Both the position numbers and the translations under genes were made by a program. The notes beneath the pieces are model-generated. The model was not told the origin of the DNA. It saw only the letters and a list, made by a program, of their open reading frames with translations, and ran no database searches. This document shows, one piece after another, positions 1 to 9,962 of a stretch of DNA of 47,356 nt (position 1 is its first letter; the number at the start of each line of letters is the position of its first letter). The DNA comes from Streptomyces globisporus (GTDB lineage Bacteria; Actinomycetota; Actinomycetes; Streptomycetales; Streptomycetaceae): assembly GCF_003501885.1 (NCBI RefSeq), contig NZ_QWFA01000046.1, positions 1 to 47,356 on the forward strand, in the 5' to 3' direction.

Positions 1-858
1 CCCCCGGTACGCATCCGGCCCCTCCCCCGGGACCGTACGGCGACGGGTGCAGCGCCCACCACCACGTCCACGCTCTCCCCCAGGATCCAGCGAGCACGCA
101 CCCTGCTCCCCGACCGCCCACTGGGCATCAACACCGGTTCCGGCGAAGGGTTTTCAGGACCCCCGGCGACGACGGGCGGCAGCTCGCCCCGCCCGGTCGT
201 GGCGGCCACCTGGCGGCGCGACGCGGCGCAGCCGGGGTCTGCCGACGCACGCGCCGGTGGCGGACCGGGAACCACGGGCCGCCGCTCCGCGGCGACCGTC
301 CCCGGGCGCGGGCCGTCCACCGGTGGCGTGCTCCAGCGACGGGTTCAACGCTCCGGGCCGGCCGCGCCCCCCGTCGTCCGGCCTCATCCGCCCGCCGCAC
401 CCCGGTCGACGGACGCCGTCCCCGTACCCGTACAGCGGCAGGCGATGCCGGTCGTGCCCGACAGCGCCGGTCCGCCGGCCACCGGGCCGGTCACCGTGGG
501 CGGTGCCGCTTCCGGCGAGCCGCCGCGCCCCTCCGTACGCGTGCCACCCCGCGCACCCGCGCAGAGCGCCGGACCGGTCCGCCCGGAGACCAGGGCCCAG
601 GCCGTCCAACGTGCGGCGGCGAACGCCGGGATCACCGGGGTGCCCGTGCAGGCCGCCCCGGCGAAGCCCGCAGCCGGGGCGGCGGGGGCGGTCACCGGCC
701 ACGCCGACGCCTCCGACGCTCCTCCGGCGAACCGGCTCAGCGGAACGGAGATCGAGGAGCTGGCCCGGCGGCTCCTCGACCCCGTGAGCCGGCTCATCCG
801 CGCCGATCTGCGCCGGGGCCGGGAACGCAGCGGGCGGCTGCACGACGGCCGCCGCTGA
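1..858 (+). CDS. Pro/Ala-rich eCIS-associated protein, 5' end cut by window edge
   Basis: The frame is open from the first base and stops at 856-858, so 285 C-terminal residues are visible and the true start lies to the left. Most of the protein is low-complexity Pro/Ala/Gly/Arg and probably disordered. The last 40 residues look folded and amphipathic (ELARRLLDPVSRLIRADLRR, then RLHDGRR at the end). From memory, proline-rich proteins with this kind of Arg-rich helical tail accompany Streptomyces contractile-injection loci and carry misleading names such as syndecan or extensin. It lies 65 bp upstream of the tube gene and is co-oriented with the baseplate genes. Function is unknown; a small structural or assembly accessory role is inference. 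Long opposite-strand frames here look like GC-driven shadows. Confidence 0.6.
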   Translation, partial: PPVRIRPLPRDRTATGAAPTTTSTLSPRIQRARTLLPDRPLGINTGSGEGFSGPPATTGGSSPRPVVAATWRRDAAQPGSADARAGGGPGTTGRRSAATVPGRGPSTGGVLQRRVQRSGPAAPPVVRPHPPAAPRSTDAVPVPVQRQAMPVVPDSAGPPATGPVTVGGAASGEPPRPSVRVPPRAPAQSAGPVRPETRAQAVQRAAANAGITGVPVQAAPAKPAAGAAGAVTGHADASDAPPANRLSGTEIEELARRLLDPVSRLIRADLRRGRERSGRLHDGRR

Positions 859-923
859 CGGCACCGGCACAGGCACCGATGCCCCCGCTCCGTACGACAG
901 ACCGCAGAGAAGACGAGAGACGC

Positions 924-1349
924 ATGACCGACAACATCTTCGCGACGAGCGTGTTCTTCAAGCTCGCGATCGGCGGCAGCGACCTGGGCGCGTTCCACAC
1001 CTGCTCGGGCCTGGGCGCCGAGGTGGAGATGGAGACGTACGCCGAGGGCGGCAACAACGGGTTCACCTGGCAGCTGCCGGGGCGGATCACCTGGACGAAC
1101 ATCACGCTGACCCGCCCGGTGACCACCGACACCCTCAAGATCGCGCGCTGGCTGAACGAGACGATCCAGCGGGTCGAGCCCAAGGACGGCGAGATCGTGG
1201 CGCTGCGCCCCGACCTCAGCCGGATCATCAGCTGGCAGGTCCACGGGATCGTGCCGGTGCGCTGGCAGGGCCCGTCCTTCGATCCGGCCAACTCCCAAGC
1301 GGCGATCGAGACGTTGGAGATCGCACACGAGGGTCTGGAGCCCTCCTGA
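924..1349 (+). CDS. eCIS/phage tail tube-family protein (T4 gp19-like)
   Basis: The product is 141 aa and starts MTDNIFATSVFFKLAIGGSD, the usual opening of the gp19/Hcp-like tube proteins of contractile injection systems. The length fits the family (about 140-150 aa). Conserved features include the CSGLGAEVEMETYAEGG region and the WQLPGRITWTNITLTRPV strand. Tube proteins form hexameric rings inside the sheath. The position next to the LysM adaptor and spike suggests an Afp5/Pvc5-type tube initiator on the baseplate rather than the main tube, which would sit near the sheath to the left. This assignment rests on gene order. The ATG at 924 was chosen over an upstream in-frame start at 879 because homologues begin at this MTDN-type N-terminus. 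Confidence 0.88.
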   Translation: MTDNIFATSVFFKLAIGGSDLGAFHTCSGLGAEVEMETYAEGGNNGFTWQLPGRITWTNITLTRPVTTDTLKIARWLNETIQRVEPKDGEIVALRPDLSRIISWQVHGIVPVRWQGPSFDPANSQAAIETLEIAHEGLEPS

Positions 1350-1404
1350 GAGAAGGCCGCGCATCCCTCAGGACCAGAACCAGGACGTAGGAAGGAGGAA
1401 CGCA

Positions 1405-2127
1405 ATGTCACCCGCTCTCCGTGCGAGCCGGGCTCGTGCCCAACTCACCATCATGGAGCCGCCGTCCGCCGTCGGCGCCAAGCCCGGCGGCACGCTCGCC
1501 CGCCTCACGTTGCAGTTCAACCCCGCGAAGCTGTCGCTCAGCAAGAGCACCGAGTGGCGGCGTACCCCGTCCCGGATGGCCGGGCAGTCCGCGCTGCCCG
1601 AGTTCGTCGGCAGCGGGCCCCGGGCCCTGTCGCTGGAGGTGTTCCTCGACGCGACCGCCACCCACGACAACTCCGTGGAGAAGGCGGTGGAGCAGTTGAT
1701 GACCGCCTGTGTCCCCACCCCCAGCAGTCTGGCCCGCAAGACGCCCGCCAGCCCCTGGGTGCGGTTCGACTGGGGAACGTCGAAGACGACCTCGTTCGAC
1801 GGGGTGCTCTCCAACCTCTCCGTCTCCTACACCCTGTTCGACGTCGACGGTAAGCCGCTGCGCGCCACCTGTTCTCTCTCGATCGAGGAGGCGAGCGTCG
1901 ATCCGGCGGGCCAGAACCCCACCTCGGGTTCGAAGGAGGCTCGGCGCACCCACCGGGTGGTCGCCGGGGACAGCCTGCCGCTGTTGGCCTGGCGGGAGTA
2001 CGGCGACGCCACCGCGTGGCGCACCATCGCGTACGCCAACGACATCGACGACCCTATGACGTTGACGCCCGGCCGGGAACTGCTGGTGCCCGGGCGGGAA
2101 GACCGGTCGGCGGAGGGGGGCCGGTGA
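1405..2127 (+). CDS. eCIS LysM adaptor protein (Afp7/Pvc7-like)
   Basis: The product is 240 aa. A strong ribosome binding site, GAAGGAGG at 1391-1398, stands six bases before the ATG. Residues 20-165 form a beta-rich domain beginning TLQFNPAKLSLSKSTEW, typical of the gp53/Afp7 family. A LysM module occupies about residues 182-229 (THRVVAGDSLPLLAWREYGD, then ending LTPGRELLVPG). In contractile injection systems this protein joins the inner tube and central spike to the baseplate; its LysM fold need not bind peptidoglycan. The stop TGA at 2125-2127 overlaps the GTG start of the spike gene, so the two are probably translationally coupled. Confidence 0.88.
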   Translation: MSPALRASRARAQLTIMEPPSAVGAKPGGTLARLTLQFNPAKLSLSKSTEWRRTPSRMAGQSALPEFVGSGPRALSLEVFLDATATHDNSVEKAVEQLMTACVPTPSSLARKTPASPWVRFDWGTSKTTSFDGVLSNLSVSYTLFDVDGKPLRATCSLSIEEASVDPAGQNPTSGSKEARRTHRVVAGDSLPLLAWREYGDATAWRTIAYANDIDDPMTLTPGRELLVPGREDRSAEGGR

Positions 2128-3908
2128 GCGGGAAGGAAGCGCCCGGCCGCTCGTTCGCCGCCGATCCGATCGTCGAGGCGCCGGCCGAGCTGCCCGCCGC
2201 CTGGGCCACCCAGCTGGTGAGCTGTGTCGTCGACGAGAACGTGGGCCTGCCGGACACCGCCGTCCTGATGTACCGGGACCCCGACCACACCTTCCTCACC
2301 AAGACCGGTATCAGCATGGGCACCCCGCTGATCATCTCGGTGGTGACCGTGAAGGACCGGGGGCGCGAGCGGCTGTTCACCGGGGAGGTCACCGCGGTCG
2401 AGCTGGACACGGACACCACCGGATCGTTCACCGTCGTCCGGGCGTTCTCCAAGGCGCACCGGCTCCAGCGCGGCCGGAAGGTGATGGCGTACCGGAACAT
2501 GAAGACGGCGGACATCGTCCGCAAGGTCGCCGCCGGGGCAGGTCTGGCGGTCGGGCGGATCGAGGCCGCTCCGGTCACGTACAAGCAGCTGACCCAGCCG
2601 AACGTGTCGGACTGGGAGTTCCTCCAGCACCTCGCGGCCGAGAGCGGGGCCACCGTACGGGTCGACGACAAGGGCCGGTTGCAGTTCACCAAGCCGGACC
2701 CGGCCTCCTCGGCCCCCTCCCCATCGACGTCCGCCACGCGCGACCCGATGGTCCTGGAGTACGGGAACAATCTGCTGGCCCTGCGCGCGGTGCTGACCGG
2801 GGCCGACGGGTCGGACAGCGTGGAGGTGCGCGGCTGGAACGTCGACACCAAGACCCGGCTGGTGGCCCGGCAGCAGTCCGTGCGCAGCGACACCGTCGCC
2901 CCGGGGATGAGCCCGTCGGAGGCGGCGAAGATCTTCGGCTCGGGCGGCTCCCGGACGACGGTCGCCGACACCCCGTACCGCACCCAGGCGGAGACCCGGG
3001 CCGTGGCCGGGGCGCTCGCCGCTTCCGTCAGCGCCGGGTTCGGCGAGGTCGAGGCGGTGGCGTACGGGAATCCGCAGCTGCGGGCGGGCATGCCGGTGGC
3101 ACTGGGCAACGTGGGGCCCGCGTTCTCCGGCCGCTACACCGCCACCGCCGCGCACCACGTCCTGGAACCGGACACCGGCTACCGCACGACGGTGATCGTC
3201 AGCGCCTCGCCGGACCGGTCGCTCTCGGGGCTGACCGCCGGCGCGAACGCTCCCTCGCGCGGTCCTCGCATGCCGGGTCTGGCGATCGGGGTGGTCACCG
3301 ACATCCGTGAGGAGGGCAAGGGCCAACGCGGATGGGTGCGGCTGAAGTTCCCCTGGCTCGACGACACGTACGTCACCGACTGGGTGCGCACCGTGCAGTG
3401 GGGCGGCCAGGGCGGCGGCGGGGTGTTCAGCCCCGAGGTCAACGACGAGGTGCTGGTCGGGTTCGAGCAGGGGCTGCTGGACAGCCCGTACGTGCTCGGC
3501 GGGCTCTACAACGGGGTCGACAAGCCCTCCCCGCACGACGTCCCCCTCGTCGACCCGACCAGTGGGAAGGTCAACCGCCGCTCCCTGGTCTCCCGTTCGG
3601 GGAACCGGCTGGAGCTGCTGGACGCCCCGCGCGGTCCGGCCGGGGTACGGATCGCCACCGGCGACAAGCGGCTGGACGTGGTCCTCGACGAGAAGAAGGG
3701 CGAGATCACGCTGACCGTCAAAGCGCGTGGCGGTGCACAGAAGTTGAGTTCCGTGACGCTGTCCGCATCGGGCATCACCCTCGACGCGGGCACCACGGGT
3801 GACGTGAACATCAAGGGCCGCTCGGTGACCGTCAACGGCAAGACGGGGGTCACGGTCGACGGCGGACTGCTCGCCGTCCTCAAGGCCAAGCTCATCAGGA
3901 TCAACTGA
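2124..3908 (+). CDS. VgrG-like central spike protein (Afp8/Pvc8-like)
   Basis: The product is 594 aa from a GTG at 2124 that overlaps the preceding stop (GTGA). Residues 1-340 resemble the phage late-control D / gp27-like hub. A gp5-type OB-fold follows at about residues 383-475 (GWVRLKFPWLDD, then VNDEVLVGFEQG). The last 120 residues are repetitive beta-strand (LTVKARGG, ITLDAGTTGDVNIKGRSVTV) expected to build the triple-stranded beta-helix needle. Trimeric spikes of this type cap the tube and pierce the target with the PAAR protein. No extra C-terminal effector domain is present; the protein ends in the needle. Long frames upstream of 2124 in this phase are read-through of the LysM gene. 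Confidence 0.92.
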   Translation: MSGKEAPGRSFAADPIVEAPAELPAAWATQLVSCVVDENVGLPDTAVLMYRDPDHTFLTKTGISMGTPLIISVVTVKDRGRERLFTGEVTAVELDTDTTGSFTVVRAFSKAHRLQRGRKVMAYRNMKTADIVRKVAAGAGLAVGRIEAAPVTYKQLTQPNVSDWEFLQHLAAESGATVRVDDKGRLQFTKPDPASSAPSPSTSATRDPMVLEYGNNLLALRAVLTGADGSDSVEVRGWNVDTKTRLVARQQSVRSDTVAPGMSPSEAAKIFGSGGSRTTVADTPYRTQAETRAVAGALAASVSAGFGEVEAVAYGNPQLRAGMPVALGNVGPAFSGRYTATAAHHVLEPDTGYRTTVIVSASPDRSLSGLTAGANAPSRGPRMPGLAIGVVTDIREEGKGQRGWVRLKFPWLDDTYVTDWVRTVQWGGQGGGGVFSPEVNDEVLVGFEQGLLDSPYVLGGLYNGVDKPSPHDVPLVDPTSGKVNRRSLVSRSGNRLELLDAPRGPAGVRIATGDKRLDVVLDEKKGEITLTVKARGGAQKLSSVTLSASGITLDAGTTGDVNIKGRSVTVNGKTGVTVDGGLLAVLKAKLIRIN

Positions 3909-3964
3909 CCGCCCGCGCACTCCCCATCCCCGAAGTCCCTTTCACAGCAAGGAGAACCCCGGCC

Positions 3965-4282
3965 ATGCCCCCCGCAGCCCGCACGGGCGACAGCACCGCC
4001 CACGGCGGTCTCATCGGCACCCCGCCCCCGGGCGCGGTGGCCGTGGCCACCGTGCTCATCGGCGGCCGGCCCGCGGCCGTCACCGGAAGCCTGCACGGGT
4101 GCGTCGTCCCCCCGCACGCGGCGCTCGGCCCCGGCAACGTGATCATGCCCAATCCGGCCGCCGCGATCGGCGGCGCGGTGCTGATCGGCGGGCTGCCCGC
4201 CGCCCGCATGGGCGACAAGACCACCTGCGGGGCGCCCATCATCAGCGGTGCGTTCAACGTCCTGATCGGGGGCCCGATGTGA
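3965..4282 (+). CDS. PAAR-domain spike tip protein (Afp10-like)
   Basis: The product is 105 aa, with AAGGAGA at 3949-3955 nine bases before the ATG. It contains repeated PAAR-type blocks: MPPAARTGDSTAHGG at the start, AVTGSLHGCVVPPHAALGPG in the middle, and GGLPAARMGDKTTCGAP near the end. The conserved His and Cys residues are those that bind a metal at the cone tip in this family. It would sharpen the VgrG-like spike. There is no N- or C-terminal extension, so it is a bare tip rather than a PAAR-effector fusion. Its TGA overlaps the GTG of the next gene. Confidence 0.93.
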   Translation: MPPAARTGDSTAHGGLIGTPPPGAVAVATVLIGGRPAAVTGSLHGCVVPPHAALGPGNVIMPNPAAAIGGAVLIGGLPAARMGDKTTCGAPIISGAFNVLIGGPM

Positions 4283-4737
4283 GCGGCGACGGATACGCCG
4301 GACGCGGCGGATTCATCGGGCGCGGCTGGGGCTTCCCGCTGCGGACGGGGCCGACGGGCGGGATCGCCCTGGTCGAACGGGACAAGGAGATCGAGGAGGC
4401 CATCGGGCTGATCCTCGGCACCGCGCCGGGCGAGCGGCCGATGCGTCCCGAGTTCGGCTGCGGCATCCACGAGTACGTCTTCGCGCCCGGGGACGGGGCG
4501 ACCGCCGGGCGGATCGCGCAGGAGGTCCGCACCTCGCTGGAGCGGTGGGAGCCGCGGATCGAGGTGACGGATGTGGTGGTCGCCTTCGACGCCGTCGAGG
4601 AGGGCACGCTCTACATCGACGTGCACTACACCGTGCGGGCCACCAACGACCTGCGCAACCTGGTCTTCCCCTTCTACACGATCCCCTCGTCCGGGGGCTC
4701 GGCCGCGGACACCGCTCCGGAAGCGGGGAGGCTCTGA
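4279..4737 (+). CDS. gp25-like baseplate wedge protein (Afp9-like)
   Basis: The product is 152 aa, from a GTG overlapping the PAAR stop. The core (residues about 30-135) is the gp25/lysozyme-like wedge fold: a conserved opening IALVERDKEIEEAIGLIL, then the family signature GTAPGERPMRPEFGCGIHEY, then VRTSLERWEPRIEVTDV. gp25 proteins nucleate the contractile sheath on the baseplate. The N-terminal 25 residues are Gly-rich. The stop overlaps the ATG of the baseplate J-like gene by one base (TGATG), again suggesting coupled translation. Confidence 0.92.
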   Translation: MSGDGYAGRGGFIGRGWGFPLRTGPTGGIALVERDKEIEEAIGLILGTAPGERPMRPEFGCGIHEYVFAPGDGATAGRIAQEVRTSLERWEPRIEVTDVVVAFDAVEEGTLYIDVHYTVRATNDLRNLVFPFYTIPSSGGSAADTAPEAGRL

Positions 4738-6698
4738 TGGCCCTGCCCTCCCCCAACCTGGACGACCGGCGCTTCCAGCAACTCGTCGACGAGGCCAAGC
4801 GGTTCGTCCAGCAGCGCTCCCCCGAGTGGACCGACCACAATGTGTCGGACCCCGGGGTCACGCTGATCGAGACGTTCGCGTACATGGTCGACCAGTTGCT
4901 GTACCGGCTGAACCGGGTGCCCGACAAGAACTACGCGGCCTTCCTCGATCTCCTCGGCGTGACGCTGTTCCCGCCGGCCGTGGCGCGGGCCGAGATCGAC
5001 TTCTGGCTCTCCGCTCCGCAGCCGGAGACCGTGCACCTGCCCGCCGGTACGGAGGTGGCCACCGCGCGCGGTGAGGCCGAGGAGCCGGTGGTGTTCTCCA
5101 CCTCCGAGGACCTGCCGATCGTGCCGAGTTCGCTGGAACGGCTGGTGACCGCGCCGGTGTCGGGTGACCGGACGGACCGGACGGCGCCGCTGGGAGCGGG
5201 CAAGGACATCCCGTGCTTCCAGGCCCGCCCGGAGCCCGGTGACGCCCTGCTGTTCGGGCTGCCGACGGCCGTGCCCCGGTGCATCGTCGCTGTCCGGCTG
5301 GACAGCCGGGTGGAGGGCGTGGGCGTCGACCCGCGGCAGCCCCCGCTGGTCTGGGAGGCGTGGGACGGGGCCCGCTGGGTGGCCTGCGCGACCGGCACCG
5401 ACTCCACCGGTGGCCTCAACCGGCCCGGCGAGGTGGTGGTGTTCGTCCCTGCCGGGCACACGGCGTCCGTCGTGGCGGGGACCCGGGCGGGGTGGCTGCG
5501 CTGCCGGGTGACCGCCCCGGAGCCGGGCCAGCCGTTCTACTCGGAGTCGCCGACGATCCGGGAGGCCGAGGTGTTCACGGTCGGAGGCACGACGGCGGCC
5601 GAGCACGCGGAGACCGTCCTCGACGTGCCCCTCGGGGTGTCGGAGGGCGTCGCCGGGCAGCGGTTCACGGTGAGCCGGGCGCCGCTGCTGCTGGACGGGG
5701 ACCCGCCGGTCGTCCAGGTGGCGACGGACGAGGGCTGGGAGATCTGGACCCCGGTCGAGCACTTCGGCGCGTCCGGCCCCGGTGACCGGCACGTCCGGGT
5801 CGACGCGGTCGCCGGGGAGTTCGCGTTCCCGCCGGAGGTACGGGATCCCGACGGCACGATGCGCGCGTACGGGGCGGTGCCCGGGAAGGGCGCCCAGCTC
5901 CGCATCCCGCGCTACCGCACGGGCGGCGGATCGGCCGGGAACGTCGCCCGGGGCGCGATCTCCGTGCTGCGCAGTTCGGTGCCCTACGTCGCGGGCGTCG
6001 ACAACCGCGAGGCGGCGACCGGCGGAGTCGACGGGGAGACCGTCGAGAACGCGAAGGTCCGCGCGCCCAACATCCTGCGGGTGCAGGAGCGGGCGGTGAC
6101 GGCCGAGGACTACGAGCTGATCGCCCGGGAGGCCGCGCCGTCCCTGCGCCGGGTGCGGTGCCTGCCTGCCGTGCCGGGCGAGGCCGGTGCGGTACGGGTG
6201 CTGGTGGTGCCGGACGCGGTGGCCGACGAGGACGGGCAGGTGCGGTTCGAGCAGCTGATCCCCTCGGACGCGGTGCTCTCGGCGGTGACGGAACGGCTCG
6301 ACGAACGGCGCCTGGTCGGAACCCGGTTGATCGTCGAACCGCCCGCCTACCAGGGCGTCACGGTCGTCGCCCGGCTGGTGGCCGCGCCCGGTGATGTGGA
6401 CCGGGTGCGGGCCGAGGCTCTGGAGGCGCTGTTCCGGCATATCGACCCGCTGCGGGGCGGGGCGGACGGGCGGGGGTGGCCGTTCGGCAGGCCCGTGCAG
6501 TACGGGGAGGTCTTCGCCGTGCTCCAGAGCGTGGAGGGGGCGGGGCTCGTGGAGGACGTCCGGCTGTTCCCGGCGGACCCGATCACGGGCAGGCGCGGGG
6601 CGGCGGTGGACCGGGTCGAACTGGCACCGGGGGCCCTGGTCTTCTCGCACCAGCACCAGGTCGTGGTCACCGCGAGCGGGGCCGGTGAGGTCGTATGA
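4737..6698 (+). CDS. Putative baseplate assembly protein, gp6/J-like (Afp11-like)
   Basis: The product is 653 aa. The N-terminus (FVQQRSPEWTDHNVSDPGVT, then LIETFAYMVDQLLYRLNRVP) is highly typical of the large wedge protein of contractile injection systems and related to phage baseplate J/gp6. The middle of about 300 residues is beta-rich; the C-terminal third carries AVTAEDYELIAREAAPSLRR and LFRHIDPLRGGADGRGWPFG, both conserved in the family. Two copies per wedge form the ring that transmits the firing signal to the sheath. The start ATG overlaps the gp25 stop. Its own stop overlaps the next gene (ATGA at 6695-6698). Confidence 0.92.
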   Translation: MALPSPNLDDRRFQQLVDEAKRFVQQRSPEWTDHNVSDPGVTLIETFAYMVDQLLYRLNRVPDKNYAAFLDLLGVTLFPPAVARAEIDFWLSAPQPETVHLPAGTEVATARGEAEEPVVFSTSEDLPIVPSSLERLVTAPVSGDRTDRTAPLGAGKDIPCFQARPEPGDALLFGLPTAVPRCIVAVRLDSRVEGVGVDPRQPPLVWEAWDGARWVACATGTDSTGGLNRPGEVVVFVPAGHTASVVAGTRAGWLRCRVTAPEPGQPFYSESPTIREAEVFTVGGTTAAEHAETVLDVPLGVSEGVAGQRFTVSRAPLLLDGDPPVVQVATDEGWEIWTPVEHFGASGPGDRHVRVDAVAGEFAFPPEVRDPDGTMRAYGAVPGKGAQLRIPRYRTGGGSAGNVARGAISVLRSSVPYVAGVDNREAATGGVDGETVENAKVRAPNILRVQERAVTAEDYELIAREAAPSLRRVRCLPAVPGEAGAVRVLVVPDAVADEDGQVRFEQLIPSDAVLSAVTERLDERRLVGTRLIVEPPAYQGVTVVARLVAAPGDVDRVRAEALEALFRHIDPLRGGADGRGWPFGRPVQYGEVFAVLQSVEGAGLVEDVRLFPADPITGRRGAAVDRVELAPGALVFSHQHQVVVTASGAGEVV

Positions 6699-7288
6699 CC
6701 CGGGCGGCGGTACCCGGGCTGCCCAGTCGCTACCCGATCGGTGAGCTGCTGCCCGCCCTGTACGCGGACGACGACCTGGCCCAGCGGTTCACGGCGGGCC
6801 TGGACACGGTGCTGGCCCCGGTCCTGTCGACGCTGGACAACCTTCCCGCGTACGTCGACCCGGCCCTCGCCCCGGCCGACTTCCTGCCGTGGCTGGCGTC
6901 CTGGGTGGGCGTGGAGGCCGATCCGGCGTGGCCGGTGGAGCTGCGCCGGGCGGTCGTCGCCCGCGCCGTCGAGCTGCACCGGTGGCGCGGCACCCGGCGG
7001 GGTCTCGTCGAGCGGCTGCGGCTGTGCTGCGGGGTGCACGCGGAGGTCCGGGACGGCGGGGGCGCCACCTGGTCGGCCGAGCCGGGAGCCGCCCTCCCAC
7101 CGCCGCCGACGGGTGAACTCCTGGTGCGGGTCCGGCCGGTGCGCGCGGACGACACGGTGGACGCCCATCGTGTGCTGGAGGTCGCCACCGCCGCGTGCCC
7201 GGTCCACCTGACCTGCCGGGTGGAGGTCCTGCCGGGCCCGCCCGGTGCATCCGAAGCACCCAACGCGCCTGAACAGACTGGAGGCTGA
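6695..7288 (+). CDS. Tail protein I / gp7-like baseplate component (Afp12-like)
   Basis: The product is 197 aa. The block FLPWLASWVGVEADPAWPVE followed by LRRAVVARAVELHRWRGTRR is the hallmark of the phage tail protein I / contractile-injection wedge family. The C-terminal half (DTVDAHRVLEVATAACPVHL) is a short beta domain. It is much shorter than Afp12 of Serratia, as is usual in actinobacterial systems, so it probably represents a minimal wedge or fibre-attachment piece. No fibre gene follows it, which fits a system acting from inside the cell rather than binding foreign cells; that is inference. Confidence 0.85.
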   Translation: MTRAAVPGLPSRYPIGELLPALYADDDLAQRFTAGLDTVLAPVLSTLDNLPAYVDPALAPADFLPWLASWVGVEADPAWPVELRRAVVARAVELHRWRGTRRGLVERLRLCCGVHAEVRDGGGATWSAEPGAALPPPPTGELLVRVRPVRADDTVDAHRVLEVATAACPVHLTCRVEVLPGPPGASEAPNAPEQTGG

Positions 7289-7292
7289 CGTG

Positions 7293-8591
7293 ATGCGTTC
7301 GTGCCCGGCGTGCGGTACGGCCAACGGCGAGAGCGACGACTTCTGCGGCAACTGCGGCGCCTACCTGGGCTGGTCCTCGGAGCCCGTACGACGAGGCCGC
7401 ACGCCGGAGCCGGAGCCGGAGGTGGTCCCGGATCCCGCCCACGAGCCGCCGGCGAAGCCGGTGGCCGAAACCGAGGCTCCCGCGCCGGAGCCACGGCCCT
7501 CCTCCGCCTCCGAGCCCGAGCCGGCGCGGACCGACGAGCCGGAACCCGCTCCCGAGCCGGGGGCGAAGCCGGAAGCCGGAGCGGACACCCAGGTGCCGGA
7601 GGCCAGGCCTGCGCCGCCCCAGGCACCGCCCACCACCGCGCGCCCGGCAACTCCGGCGCGCCCCGAACAACCGCCGGAGCCGCCGAAGGCGCCCCGGTCG
7701 GCTCCTCCCGTACCCCCGACGCCTCCCGTACGGCCCGCGCCCGCCCCCGTACGCCCCGGAGTCCCGGCCTCCGCGACGACAAGCGGGCCCGGGAACGCGT
7801 CCGACGCGGACGAGCCCGTAGGGGCCGTGCAGCCCGCGCGGCCCGTGGCCCGGCGGCCCCTCGTGCGGCCGGTGGCGGCGGACGAGGCTCCGGACGGGCC
7901 GCCCTGCCCGGCGTGCGGTACGCCGAACCTGGCCGGGCGGAAGTTCTGCCGGCGGTGCGCCGCTCCCCTCCAGGTCCGGGAACAGCCCGCCGCCCTGCCG
8001 TGGTGGCGCACGGTGTGGCCGTTCCGCCGCCGCGTGCGCGGCGGTTCGGGCCGGGCGCTGCGGCGGACCCTGCTGGTGCTGGCCGTGGCCGGCCTGGTGC
8101 TCGCGGGCTTCCTGTTCTTCCCGCTGGGGCGGTACGCCTTCGAGGACGTCCGGGACAAGCTCGGCGGCACGGCGGAGATCAGCCCCACCGGGGTGACCGC
8201 GAGCGCGGCGGCCCCCGGTCACCCCGGGAGCGCGGCGATCGACGGTCTGACGAACAAGTACTGGGGCGCACCCGCGCTCGGCGCTTCGCTGACCTGCTCG
8301 TTCGGGGCGCCGTTCCGGCTGGTCGGCATCGTGGTGCACACCGGGGTGTCGAAGGAGCCGCAGGAGTTCCGGCGGGGCGCGCGGCCGACCCGGGCGGACC
8401 TGCTCGTCACCACGAAGGACGGCGAGGTCCACAAGAAGGCGGTGACCTTCAACGACAAGCCCGGCAAGCAGACGGTACGGATGGGCATCAGCGACGTCCG
8501 CTCCGTCGAGCTGGTGCTGCGGGAGGCGACCGGCCAGGGCGAGGGGCGCCCGGTCGCGGTCGGCGAGGTCGAGTTCTTCCGGCGTACCTGA
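7293..8591 (+). CDS. Zinc-ribbon, single-pass membrane protein with C-terminal discoidin-like domain, last gene of the eCIS cassette
   Basis: The product is 432 aa from ATG 7293; GTG 7290 is an equal alternative, and GGAGG precedes both. Order: zinc ribbon 1 (Cys 4, 7, 18, 21); a Pro/Glu/Ala-rich linker of about 170 residues; zinc ribbon 2 (Cys 205, 208, 219, 222); a basic stretch (FRRRVRGGSGRALRR); one transmembrane helix at about 258-279; and an outer domain of about 150 residues resembling F5/8C or NADase-type glycan-binding folds. The cytoplasmic zinc ribbons and disordered linker could contact the baseplate while the outer domain faces the wall. From memory, a membrane protein called CisA tethers Streptomyces injection systems and matches this architecture; the identity is not verified. 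Confidence 0.82.
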   Translation: MRSCPACGTANGESDDFCGNCGAYLGWSSEPVRRGRTPEPEPEVVPDPAHEPPAKPVAETEAPAPEPRPSSASEPEPARTDEPEPAPEPGAKPEAGADTQVPEARPAPPQAPPTTARPATPARPEQPPEPPKAPRSAPPVPPTPPVRPAPAPVRPGVPASATTSGPGNASDADEPVGAVQPARPVARRPLVRPVAADEAPDGPPCPACGTPNLAGRKFCRRCAAPLQVREQPAALPWWRTVWPFRRRVRGGSGRALRRTLLVLAVAGLVLAGFLFFPLGRYAFEDVRDKLGGTAEISPTGVTASAAAPGHPGSAAIDGLTNKYWGAPALGASLTCSFGAPFRLVGIVVHTGVSKEPQEFRRGARPTRADLLVTTKDGEVHKKAVTFNDKPGKQTVRMGISDVRSVELVLREATGQGEGRPVAVGEVEFFRRT

Positions 8592-9950
<1,359 letters not shown>

Positions 9951-9962
9951 GCGGTCGGATCG

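Noticed and set aside
1827..3920. 697-residue minus-strand frame opposite the spike gene
   Set aside because: Mirror image of the VgrG-like gene's codons; composition is not protein-like and no motif is visible.
1..8591. Prophage as an explanation of the tail genes
   Set aside because: No capsid, terminase, portal, lysis or integrase genes are present, and the gene order and membrane protein fit an eCIS; the left side is unseen, so this is not absolute.
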